From the NCBI GenBank assembly GCA_019116865.1, contig DXAW01000147.1, positions 1 to 37,782 of the forward strand: DNA of 37,782 nt, written 5' to 3'. Made by a program: the position numbers and the translations under genes. Below, piece by piece: positions 17,934 through 24,851 of this stretch. The number at the start of each line of letters is the position of its first letter. The first letter of the stretch is position 1. The notes below the pieces were generated by a model. That model was given only the letters and a program-made list of their open reading frames with translations, searched no databases and was not told the DNA's origin. This DNA comes from Candidatus Coprenecus stercoravium (GTDB lineage Bacteria > Bacteroidota > Bacteroidia > Bacteroidales > UBA932).

Positions 17934-18500
17934 ATGAGAAATACAATAATTACAATATTGCTGGCGCTAGTGCTTGCGCTGCCCCTTTCCGCGCAGGAGA
18001 GGCAATCCCGTTACGAGGGGAGTGTTTCCCTCAGCTATACCTATATGGTGTCAGTGGGACTGACCACGGTTCACGGAGCCAGGCTGCTGGATGACTGGCT
18101 ATTCCTCGGCGGCTCGGCCTCGATGGAGTACGGCTTTCCAGACGGAGCCTCGATACACGCCGGCTTCCGTCCCCGCTGGTTCTTCGTCCGGGGTACCGGG
18201 AAGGTTGACGCCTATTTGGGCGTGGGTCTTGATGGTCTGGTGGAGTGCGGTCCGTGGCGCGGGAGCTGGCTTCCTCCGGGAGATTGGCCGGAGAGGAACT
18301 ACAATGCCGGGCTGCGTCTGATTCCCGAGATAGGCGTGGGCTTCAAGCTCAAGAACGGAGGAGTGATAGACCTGGCCTTGGTAAGCAACGTCAATTTCAT
18401 CCTGTACGACTCATGGACGGATGTCAAGCAGGCGCACGGTCACGATACCGGCGGCATATCGGAGTGGCGTCCGGGCCTGAGCATCGGTTATCGTTTCTGA
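17934..18500 (+). CDS. Small outer-membrane beta-barrel protein
   Basis: 188 residues with a clear signal peptide ('LLALVLALPLSAQ', cleavage after about residue 21). The mature part alternates hydrophobic and polar residues as in membrane strands ('YEGSVSLSYTYMVSVG', 'ASIHAGFRPRWFFV', 'GKVDAYLGVGLDGLV', 'LRLIPEIGVGFKL') and ends in '...GLSIGYRF'. A final Phe after alternating residues is the recognition signal for barrel insertion. This resembles small Bacteroidetes outer-membrane beta-barrel proteins; the function is unknown. A strong terminator follows at 18540. Confidence 0.75.
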   Translation: MRNTIITILLALVLALPLSAQERQSRYEGSVSLSYTYMVSVGLTTVHGARLLDDWLFLGGSASMEYGFPDGASIHAGFRPRWFFVRGTGKVDAYLGVGLDGLVECGPWRGSWLPPGDWPERNYNAGLRLIPEIGVGFKLKNGGVIDLALVSNVNFILYDSWTDVKQAHGHDTGGISEWRPGLSIGYRF

Positions 18501-18539
18501 GATTGCCGGGCAGTCTAAGTGACACCTGCTGGTAAACAC

Positions 18540-18580
18540 GGATGGTGGCGATGTGTTTTCGTCACCATCCTGTTGTTTTT
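18540..18580 (+). terminator. Rho-independent terminator
   Basis: 12-base stem (18540-18551 with 18559-18570, including one G-T pair), a 7-base loop, then TGTTGTTTTT. It ends the beta-barrel gene transcript. Confidence 0.85.
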
Positions 18581-18602
18581 ATGTTGGGAATTATTACCTT
18601 TG
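18572..18602 (+). promoter_or_regulatory. Promoter for the small membrane protein gene
   Basis: GTTG at 18572-18575 (one base off TTTG), 19 bases, TACCTTTG at 18595-18602. The -33 box lies in the T-rich tail of the terminator just before it. Transcription should start at about 18607-18609, which is immediately before the ATG at 18610. Confidence 0.6.
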
Positions 18603-18609
18603 TGGATAT

Positions 18610-18951
18610 ATGGATTGGATAAGCATAATAGTGACAGTATTGGTTTTCGTGCTGCCGGTCCTGCTGGAGAACGGTAGGAAGAAGAAGCGCCGGAAGCTGC
18701 GTGAGGAGGTGCGTAATGCGGAACAGATGGATGCCGGACCTGTGGAAGTAAAGAGTCCGGAGCCTGTCGTTGCGCCTGTCGTGGAGCATGTTCATAAGCC
18801 GTTGGAGGTGCAGGTGTCCGAAGCGCCCGAGAAAGGGCCTGTGCAGCCTGAGAGACCAAGGCCTTCAAGACGCCGTATCAACGCCAGGGACATGGTGATC
18901 TATTCTGAGATACTCCATCCGAAATATTTGGAGAAAAGAGAAAATTTATAG
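18610..18951 (+). CDS. Small single-span membrane protein, unknown function
   Basis: 113 residues. One N-terminal membrane helix ('WISIIVTVLVFVLPVLL'), a strongly basic patch ('GRKKKRRKLREEVR'), a Pro/Val/Glu-rich linker, and a short conserved-looking tail ('RDMVIYSEILHPKYLE') of a kind seen at the end of small Bacteroidales membrane proteins of unknown role. The positive patch after the helix predicts a cytoplasmic C-terminus. Start: the ATG at 18610 follows directly after a promoter; 19 upstream in-frame codons lie inside the terminator and promoter and are excluded. The greA promoter overlaps its last codons. Confidence 0.65.
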   Translation: MDWISIIVTVLVFVLPVLLENGRKKKRRKLREEVRNAEQMDAGPVEVKSPEPVVAPVVEHVHKPLEVQVSEAPEKGPVQPERPRPSRRRINARDMVIYSEILHPKYLEKRENL

Positions 18952-18959
18952 TATCTTTG
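18927..18959 (+). promoter_or_regulatory. greA promoter
   Basis: TTTG at 18927-18930, 21 bases, TATCTTTG at 18952-18959: a full consensus match. It overlaps the 3' end of the preceding gene. The predicted transcription start is near 18965, so the terminator-like hairpin at 18963-19002 would be the first thing transcribed. Confidence 0.8.
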
Positions 18960-18962
18960 CAC

Positions 18963-19002
18963 AAGAAAGGGTCCCGCACATAGTGCGCGGGATTCTTTTT
19001 TA
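18963..19002 (+). terminator. Terminator-like hairpin in the greA leader
   Basis: TCCCGC (18972-18977) pairs with GCGGGA (18987-18992); outer AAGAA (18963-18967) can pair with TTCTT (18993-18997); a T-run follows. It can end the upstream small-gene transcript, but it also lies directly downstream of the greA promoter and before the greA ATG, so it may attenuate greA. Confidence 0.75.
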
Positions 19003-19030
19003 TATTTTGTAAACCCAAGTAAGATTAGAT

Positions 19031-19501
19031 ATGTCTGAAATTCACTATGTTACCTCGGAGGGTCTTGAAAAGCTCAAGGCCGAGCTGGCAGAGGCTGTGA
19101 GCCAGCGTCCTGTTATCTCAAGGCAGATAGCTGAGGCAAGGGACAAGGGCGACCTGTCCGAAAATGCAGAGTATGATGCTGCTAAGGAGGCCCAGGGCCT
19201 GCTGGAGCTCAAGATATCCAAACTAGAGAACCTTGTGGCCAATGCCAGGGTCATCGATGAGTCCAAAATCAGCACGGACCGTATCCAGATGCTGAATAAG
19301 GTGACTTTGAAGAATCTGCTCAACAATACCACAGTGCAGTACACTCTGGTGGGGGAGAGCGAGGCCAATTTCCGTGAGGGCAAGTTGGCTGCAGGTACTC
19401 CTATAGGCAAGGCGCTTATGGGCAAGAGCAAGGGCGATATCGTGGAGGTGAAGGTCCCTTCCGGTGTCCTTAAGTTTGAAGTTCTAGATATCTCAATTTA
19501 G
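19031..19501 (+). CDS. greA: Transcription elongation factor GreA
   Basis: Rescues backtracked RNA polymerase by stimulating cleavage of the RNA 3' end. 156 residues, the normal length. The N-terminal coiled coil carries the acidic tip 'GDLSENAEYDAAKEAQ' with Asp41 and Glu44, which enter the polymerase secondary channel. The C-terminal FKBP-like domain ends 'VKVPSGVLKFEVLDI'. The gene has its own promoter with a terminator-like leader and is followed after 5 bases by a HIT-family gene, so the two are probably co-transcribed. Confidence 0.96.
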   Translation: MSEIHYVTSEGLEKLKAELAEAVSQRPVISRQIAEARDKGDLSENAEYDAAKEAQGLLELKISKLENLVANARVIDESKISTDRIQMLNKVTLKNLLNNTTVQYTLVGESEANFREGKLAAGTPIGKALMGKSKGDIVEVKVPSGVLKFEVLDISI

Positions 19502-19506
19502 AAGTC

Positions 19507-19908
19507 ATGGCATCTGTTTTCACTAAGATAGTAAACGGGGAGATTCCCTCGTACAAGGTGGCAGAGACAGAGCACTGCTATGCGTTTCTGGATATCAACC
19601 CCCTGAAAGAAGGACATACTCTGGTGATTCCCAAGAAGGAAGTGGATTATCTCTTCGACCTGGACGAGAGTCTGTATACTGAGCTGATGCTGTTCGCACG
19701 CAAGGTGGCTTCTGCCGTGAAGGCGGCGGTGCCGTGCAAAAGGGTGGGAGTGGCCGTTCTGGGTATGGAAGTCCCTCATGCCCATATCCATCTGGTTCCT
19801 CTGGACTGCGAGGGCGATATGGATTTTAAGAAGACGAAACTTTCACTAAGCAGCGAGCGTTTCGAGGCTGTCGCAGCTTCGATCGCCGCTGAATACGCCA
19901 AGCTTTGA
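19507..19908 (+). CDS. HIT-family nucleotide-binding hydrolase
   Basis: 133-residue histidine-triad protein, similar to HinT-type purine nucleoside phosphoramidases. The domain opens with 'VFTKIVNGEIPSYKV' and 'AFLDINPLKEGHTLVIPKKEV'; the histidine triad is 'HAHIHLVP' (His91, His93, His95), with the last His of the triad as nucleophile. Complete and normal in length. It starts 5 bases after greA. The physiological substrate is not evident from sequence. Confidence 0.92.
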   Translation: MASVFTKIVNGEIPSYKVAETEHCYAFLDINPLKEGHTLVIPKKEVDYLFDLDESLYTELMLFARKVASAVKAAVPCKRVGVAVLGMEVPHAHIHLVPLDCEGDMDFKKTKLSLSSERFEAVAASIAAEYAKL

Positions 19909-19912
19909 GTCT

Positions 19913-21082
19913 ATGAGGGCGAAATACTGGATTTGTGCATTCTCCCTGCCGTTGTTCACAGCTCTCATGACAACATGCGGAAACAGGGATGAGGCGCATG
20001 TAAGTCTTACAGTGAAAGGAGCTCCGGACAGTTCGGAGGTCGTGGTCTCACGGCTCGCCGTCAATACTATGCAGGTGCTGGATACTTTGTACATCTCCGG
20101 AGAGAAGGCCGTTTTCAGGACAGAGGTTATGCCTGAGTCTCCCGAATTTGTGTATCTGAGATACAATGAGACCGGAGCTGTCTCACTTCTGCTTTGCTCA
20201 GGAGACAGGGTGGAGGTACGTACTGCGTGGGAGCAGCCTGCACCGGTGAGTATCGAAGGTTCGGAAGAATCTGTGCTGCTTAATACGGTGGACAGTACGG
20301 TAAGGGATTTCAATCTCCGCTACAGAACATTGGCCGGCAAGCTTTTCGAGGCCTCTGCGGCCGGCCGGGAGGATGAGGCCCTGAAGCTGCGCAGAGAGCT
20401 AGGAACCATGTATGTCCAGCGCAAGCAGGACGCACTTCGGTATATTATGACTCACGGACGTTCAATGACAGTGATACCGGTGCTGTATCAGGTGACTCCG
20501 GACGGTCAGTATCTGTTCGGGGAGTATACGGACGCTTTCATAATGCAGAGGGTGTATGACTCCTTGTATTCGGTGTATCCGCACTCGGCTTATCTGGCCG
20601 CATTGGCCGACGAGGCTCAGGCCAGGATGGGAGTGATGAGGAAGAGCAGTCTTATATCCGGAGCGGAGGAGGTAAGTTTTCCGGAAATAGTACTCAATGA
20701 CATAAATGGCCGGCCTCAGTCGCTCAGGGCACTTGACGGAAAGGTGGTGGTGCTGCTGTTCTGGAACTCGGAGGATGTGGACCAAAGGCAGTACAATGTT
20801 GCGCTCAAGGAACTGTACGGCAGATACAGTGACGCAGGTCTGGAGATATATCAGGTGGCGCTCAATACCGACAAGACCGCATGGGCCATGCAGGTGAGCG
20901 GACAGCAGCTGCCGTGGATAAGTGTCTGCGATCCGATGTGGGAGCAGCCGTCATCACCGGCGAGACTTTACAATGTCACTGCGCTTCCGGCAATGTATGT
21001 GATATCCCGTGACGGAGACATTACGGCCAGGGACTTGTTCGATATGTCCAAGCTGGCTATGGAAGTGGAGAGACTGCTATAG
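19913..21082 (+). CDS. Thioredoxin-fold lipoprotein without the CxxC motif
   Basis: 389 residues. Lipoprotein-like N-terminus ('FTALMTTC', Cys22), an N-terminal DUF4369-like beta domain ('VSLTVKGAPDSSEVVVSRL'), a helical middle, and a C-terminal TlpA/ResA-like thioredoxin domain from about residue 254 ('VSFPEIVLNDINGRPQSLRALDGKVVVLLFW'). Where relatives have WCxxC, this protein reads 'WNSEDVDQ' (about 284-291), so it cannot do disulphide exchange in the usual way; the cis-Pro loop 'TALPAMYVI' (Pro359) is kept. It starts 4 bases after the HIT gene and its stop overlaps the stop of convergent tsaB by 6 bases. The role is unknown; a binding or structural function is an inference. Confidence 0.8.
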   Translation: MRAKYWICAFSLPLFTALMTTCGNRDEAHVSLTVKGAPDSSEVVVSRLAVNTMQVLDTLYISGEKAVFRTEVMPESPEFVYLRYNETGAVSLLLCSGDRVEVRTAWEQPAPVSIEGSEESVLLNTVDSTVRDFNLRYRTLAGKLFEASAAGREDEALKLRRELGTMYVQRKQDALRYIMTHGRSMTVIPVLYQVTPDGQYLFGEYTDAFIMQRVYDSLYSVYPHSAYLAALADEAQARMGVMRKSSLISGAEEVSFPEIVLNDINGRPQSLRALDGKVVVLLFWNSEDVDQRQYNVALKELYGRYSDAGLEIYQVALNTDKTAWAMQVSGQQLPWISVCDPMWEQPSSPARLYNVTALPAMYVISRDGDITARDLFDMSKLAMEVERLL

Positions 21083-21805
21083 CCTGTCTGGATGCAGTAC
21101 GGCTTCTATTTTCCTGGACGGGTCGGCTGCGATAAACTCTTTAAGATAGAAAGGTTCGAAGTACGCTGTGTCTTCGAACTTTTTTTCTTCATAGGCCTGA
21201 AATGCCGCTTCGGCCATATGTGCGGCGTCGGGATAGCTCGGTATGAATACGGCCTTGTCTCTCAGCCTGTCGGCAAGGATGCTTTCGTATTTGGCGGCTC
21301 CGTCTCCTGTGAATATGACCCTGCTGCGGGCTTCCAGCTCTGCGGCAAAGGTCTCCGGCTCCAGGACTACGGCCTCCGTACCGGATATCCGGCGGGCGGA
21401 GGAATCGAACCTGGCGGTGTACACTTCCATCCTCCGGGCGTCTATCATGGGTACTATCAGTGTGTCGGGGTCAGTCACGCTGCCGGCCGCTCCTCTGGCT
21501 ATGACGTCAAGCGTCCCGATGCCGATGAGGGGTATGCCGGCTCCGAAACATAGCCCTTTGGCGGTGGATACTCCCACTCTCAGACCGGTGTATGAGCCGG
21601 GACCGGCACTCACGGCTACTGCGGCGATGTCCTTTATGTCAAGAGACGCCTGTCCAAGGGCGTCCTGTATCATGGGTGCGAGTCCGGAAGCCTGGCTTCT
21701 GGGTTCTGTGCTGTGTCGTGAAGAGATGACGGTCTTTCCGTCAGTTATGGCTACGGAACATACGTCCGTGGCCGTTTCGATAAGCAGTATGTGTGGCATA
21801 ATCAT
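21077..21805 (-). CDS. tsaB: tRNA threonylcarbamoyladenosine biosynthesis protein TsaB
   Basis: Part of the TsaB-TsaD-TsaE complex that makes t6A37 on tRNAs reading ANN codons. 242 residues, ASKHA fold: 'LLIETATDVCSVAI' phosphate loop, 'VAVSAGPGSYTGLRVGVSTAKGL' (the best-known TsaB signature) and 'PMIDARRMEVYTARF'. The ATG at 21805 follows the stop of the upstream adaptor gene without a gap; a second ATG at 21799 is equally possible. It is the last gene of the peptide-export operon by position, which probably reflects read-through rather than a shared function. Confidence 0.93.
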   Translation of the reverse strand: MIMPHILLIETATDVCSVAITDGKTVISSRHSTEPRSQASGLAPMIQDALGQASLDIKDIAAVAVSAGPGSYTGLRVGVSTAKGLCFGAGIPLIGIGTLDVIARGAAGSVTDPDTLIVPMIDARRMEVYTARFDSSARRISGTEAVVLEPETFAAELEARSRVIFTGDGAAKYESILADRLRDKAVFIPSYPDAAHMAEAAFQAYEEKKFEDTAYFEPFYLKEFIAADPSRKIEAVLHPDRL

Positions 21806-23011
21806 CTAATTGTCCTCAAATTCCGCAATTACTTTCATCCCGTCGGTCAGGATACGGCTTATGGTGCTGTATGGCCCTGTTACTATCCAGACCGAGTCAG
21901 GGCTTCCGAGGCCTGAAAGGATCTCGATGTCACCGATGTCCTGGATGCCGGTCTCTACCTGAACTTTCCGCACCGTCGAGGTGCCCGCCTCATATATGAA
22001 GACTCCGTAATCCGGAGTGACTGACTGCAGAGGAACGGTCACTGTACTGTCCCTGCGGGCTGTCTTTATCTCCACTGAAGCCGACATCCCGGGTCTGAAT
22101 GGATATGCCGGTATCTCACCGTGCGGCTCGGGAAGTATGCGTATTTTGACTTCAAAGGTAGTAACATCGCTCAAAATACCGGCCGCACTTGTGATATTTT
22201 TTGCAGAATTGGCGATTTTAGTTACTGTGCCCTTGAATCTCCTGCCCGGATATGCGTCCACGTCTATGTCGGCCGTATCGCCTTTGGATATGCGGATTAT
22301 GTCGTTCTCGTTGACATCCGCCACGACCTCCATCTCGTTGAGGTCTGCTATCCTCAGCATTTCGGTACCGGCCATCTGGGATGTTCCGACTACTCTTTCT
22401 CCGGTTTCTACGCAGAGGACGGATACGATGCCGTCTATGGGAGAGCGGATGGTGGTTCTGGTCAGGTTGTCCTCAGCCTCTTTGAGCGAGGCTTCCGCAT
22501 TGTCGATATCATATTCGTAGGCTTCCAGCTGTGCTTTCGCCATCAGATATTCGGCCTCGGCGCTTTCATACTCCTGCAGGGATACCGACTGCCGCTCGTA
22601 AAGACGCCGGCTTCTCATATAGCTTTGTCTGGATTTGTCCAGTGAAGCTTCCTGCTGCGCATACCGGGCCTTTGCCGCATTGAGAGCAGCCTCAGCCTGA
22701 GCCCGGACGGACAAGTAAGTGTCCTGCCGTATTCTCAGCAGCAGGTCTCCTTTCCCTACAGTATCGCCCTCGTCTACGTAAAGCTCCACAATCTCTCCCG
22801 AAACGTCCGGACTGATAGGGACTTCCGTCACCGGTTGTATCTTTCCGTTGGCCGGAATCCGTTCCGTGATGCTTCCTGTGTCCGGCCGGCTTACTGTAAC
22901 AGTCTCTTCTGTGCCGGAACGGAGAGCACCTATGGTCAGTGCCGCCGTGACCGCCAGTGCCGTCAGTGCGGTGATTCTGATGGCTTTTCTGCGTTTCTTT
23001 CCAGTTTTCAT
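21806..23011 (-). CDS. Periplasmic adaptor (HlyD/MacA type) of the peptide export locus
   Basis: 401-residue membrane-fusion protein that links an inner-membrane transporter to an outer-membrane channel. N-terminal membrane anchor (about 10-29), lipoyl half-motif 'ISPDVSGEIVELYVDEGDTVGKGDLLLRI', a long coiled coil (about 100-185, Ala/Glu-rich), second lipoyl half 'TTIRSPIDGIVSVLCVETGERV', and beta-barrel and membrane-proximal domains. The closest named type is MacA/RND-like. It lies between the TolC-type gene (18 bases upstream) and tsaB. With the C39 ABC transporter further upstream it can complete a type-I-like exporter; this is inferred from the locus. Confidence 0.9.
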   Translation of the reverse strand: MKTGKKRRKAIRITALTALAVTAALTIGALRSGTEETVTVSRPDTGSITERIPANGKIQPVTEVPISPDVSGEIVELYVDEGDTVGKGDLLLRIRQDTYLSVRAQAEAALNAAKARYAQQEASLDKSRQSYMRSRRLYERQSVSLQEYESAEAEYLMAKAQLEAYEYDIDNAEASLKEAEDNLTRTTIRSPIDGIVSVLCVETGERVVGTSQMAGTEMLRIADLNEMEVVADVNENDIIRISKGDTADIDVDAYPGRRFKGTVTKIANSAKNITSAAGILSDVTTFEVKIRILPEPHGEIPAYPFRPGMSASVEIKTARRDSTVTVPLQSVTPDYGVFIYEAGTSTVRKVQVETGIQDIGDIEILSGLGSPDSVWIVTGPYSTISRILTDGMKVIAEFEDN

Positions 23012-23029
23012 TATCTTGTCGCTTTATAC

Positions 23030-24361
23030 TCAGGGCGTCATGGCCCCGTGGTTGTGAAAATCCAGTACTCTTACGATGAAAAGATACTGGTACTTGGCCC
23101 GGATATATTCAGACTCGGCTTCAATCATGCTGTTTCTGGCTGTCGTGTAGTCAGTGCCGTCGATGGTCCCTGTGTCGAACCGTTCACGGGCGCAGTTAAA
23201 TGACTCGGTGGCCAGACTGAGGTTGGCAAGAGCAGCATCTATCCGGCGCCGGCAGTTTCTGACTTCTGTGACGGCGGTCTGTATGTCCTTATATAAGGTC
23301 TGCTGCCTCGCTTCCAGTTCCAGAATGCACCTTTCGTGCTCCAGTTCCGCTTCCCTTACAGCGGCCTTTGTTTCCCCGTTGTTGAACAGCGGAATGCTTA
23401 GCCCGATGCTCACGGCCGGGTTGATATTGTCCCTGAACTGGGAGAAAAACGGGTAGACGCTGCCGTCAGGAGCGTAAGTGGATGAACTGTAGAATGTCCC
23501 GTAACTGGCGGAAAGGGACAGCTTGGGCCAGTACTGTCCTTTGGCCGATTTCAAATCCGTCAGACTTTTGTCTATGGCCATGCGCGCGCTTTGTATGAAC
23601 GGGAGGGACTGGGCACGGCTGTATATTTCGTCAACGTCATACAGTGCATGACTGGTGGGCTGTGCTCCTGTCTCCGGAAATGCTATGGCGAGTCCGGCGC
23701 CGGCAGGGAGTCCGAGCAGCTGCTTTAGGTTGAGCATGTCAATCTCAAGCCGGTTCTCCGCATTGACGGCATCTACTCTCTCGGCTGCCAGCTGCGCTTC
23801 TGTCTCCAGCAATGATGTATAGGCCAGAGTGCCTTCTTCCACGAGGATTACGGTTCTTTCCCTCTGTGCGGATATAGATTCGAGATGTTTCATGGCGGCG
23901 TTCAGCTCCTCTTGTGCCAGAAGTACCTGCATGTAGCTTTTGATGACTGACAGAGTGATGTCGTCCTTGATGCGTTCAGCTTCTTCTTCAGCGGCCTCAA
24001 GCCCCTGCCGGCTGCTGATAAGTCCGTAGAGTCTGGACAGTCCGTCTATAAGATAGATGGATGAGCTGGCCGCTATGCTGGTGCTTTGCGACAGACGGTT
24101 GTGTATAATCTCCAGATTCTGAAGGTCTACTGAACGGCCCCAGTTGAGACTGTGCCCCAGGGATATGTCAAGGTCGGGGAAGAAACTCAGCTTGCTTTTT
24201 TTCAGTAGATTATCGCTTCCGGCCACATTCAGGCTCTGCTGTCTGACGGTGATATTGTGCTCCAGTGCGTATTCGATGCACTTCTCCAGACTCCACGGCT
24301 CCTGGGCTGCTGCGGTATGGAAAATCAAGGTCAGGATAGTTATTGCTTGTATGTGTCTCAT
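23030..24361 (-). CDS. TolC-family outer-membrane channel of the export locus
   Basis: 443 residues from the ATG at 24361. Signal peptide 'AITILTLIFHTAAAQ', then 'PWSLEKCIEYALEHNITVRQQSLNV', the typical opening of OEP proteins, and two similar helical halves with the strand pattern 'PDLDISLGHSLNWGRSVD' and 'PKLSLSASYGTFYSSS'. 'GLSIPLFNNGETKAAVREAELE' is the family hallmark. It forms a trimeric channel in the outer membrane. The frame is open to 24427, but the extra 22 codons are basic and lie in the terminator hairpin, so they are excluded. The adaptor gene follows after 18 bases. Confidence 0.92.
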   Translation of the reverse strand: MRHIQAITILTLIFHTAAAQEPWSLEKCIEYALEHNITVRQQSLNVAGSDNLLKKSKLSFFPDLDISLGHSLNWGRSVDLQNLEIIHNRLSQSTSIAASSSIYLIDGLSRLYGLISSRQGLEAAEEEAERIKDDITLSVIKSYMQVLLAQEELNAAMKHLESISAQRERTVILVEEGTLAYTSLLETEAQLAAERVDAVNAENRLEIDMLNLKQLLGLPAGAGLAIAFPETGAQPTSHALYDVDEIYSRAQSLPFIQSARMAIDKSLTDLKSAKGQYWPKLSLSASYGTFYSSSTYAPDGSVYPFFSQFRDNINPAVSIGLSIPLFNNGETKAAVREAELEHERCILELEARQQTLYKDIQTAVTEVRNCRRRIDAALANLSLATESFNCARERFDTGTIDGTDYTTARNSMIEAESEYIRAKYQYLFIVRVLDFHNHGAMTP

Positions 24362-24377
24362 CTCAAATGTGTGTTTG

Positions 24378-24414
24378 AAAAGGGTCCGCCTGCGGACTGA
24401 GTCTGGGCGGACCC
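24378..24414 (-). terminator. Hairpin between the peptide genes and the tolC-type gene
   Basis: Perfect 9-base arms GGGTCCGCC (24382-24390) and GGCGGACCC (24406-24414) with a 15-base loop, followed on the minus strand by TTTT (24381-24378). It looks like an intrinsic, probably partial, terminator placed after the two small peptide genes and before the channel gene. Confidence 0.65.
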
Positions 24415-24428
24415 GTGTTCTCGTCATA

Positions 24429-24602
24429 TCAGGATGCGGTCTTCACCTGTGGCCTGACATATCGGGTGAGTGTGTCATAGACAGCTTTCAGTACGGCTCC
24501 GACCAGACGGCCCAGCATACGGGCCACTCTGCCTTCAGCGGTACTGGCGCCGCCTATGACCATACAGTTCTGCGAGTGGTTTAGTGTGATGAATCGTTCC
24601 AT
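24429..24602 (-). CDS. Double-glycine leader peptide 1, bacteriocin-like precursor
   Basis: 57 residues; the gene is too short for usual cut-offs. The leader runs to 'NCMVIGG' (residues 12-18) and the predicted cut after Gly18 leaves a 39-residue, strongly cationic peptide (about +5) that starts 'ASTAEGRVARMLGRLVG'. A GxxxG motif ('GRLVG', Gly31-Gly35) sits in a predicted amphipathic helix, as in class IIb two-peptide bacteriocins. It shares the start 'MER', the upstream sequence just before the ATG and the double-Gly site with the neighbouring 63-residue peptide 12 bases upstream. A C39-peptidase transporter lies upstream, and a terminator, a TolC-type channel and an adaptor lie downstream. 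Toxin activity is not shown; a signal peptide or modified peptide is possible. Confidence 0.7.
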   Translation of the reverse strand: MERFITLNHSQNCMVIGGASTAEGRVARMLGRLVGAVLKAVYDTLTRYVRPQVKTAS

Positions 24603-24614
24603 AATGTGAGATTT

Positions 24615-24806
24615 TTAGTTTTTGACTAAGGAGCTTATGATTTCCTGTCCGGTCCATCCCTCGATAAATCCGAGAAAGAACTGGTCAGCATTTCTGGTGA
24701 AGAATTTGACAATCTTGGTCCAGAGGCCGGCGCCTCCCCTGACTGCCGCGCACAGGTCGGAACTTACATATTCAAACCCTGCATACCTATTAGCAATTCG
24801 TTCCAT
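24615..24806 (-). CDS. Double-glycine leader peptide 2, bacteriocin-like precursor
   Basis: 63 residues. Leader ending 'SSDLCAAVRGG' (residues 15-25), close to the LSxxELxxIxGG pattern; cutting after Gly25 gives a 38-residue peptide starting 'AGLWTKIVKFFTR', rich in aromatic residues and amphipathic. It contains GxxxG ('GFIEG', Gly46-Gly50). The net charge is about +1. The bases before the ATG are close to those before peptide 1 (both carry AAAATC and ACAT before ATGGAACG), suggesting duplication of the leader region. It starts 45 bases after the transporter stop. The mature peptide has no Cys, so no disulphide or lanthionine bridge is expected. Confidence 0.75.
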   Translation of the reverse strand: MERIANRYAGFEYVSSDLCAAVRGGAGLWTKIVKFFTRNADQFFLGFIEGWTGQEIISSLVKN

Positions 24807-24851
24807 GATGTGTTGATTTTAAGTTATGCCGCGGATAAAAGGCGCCGCAGC

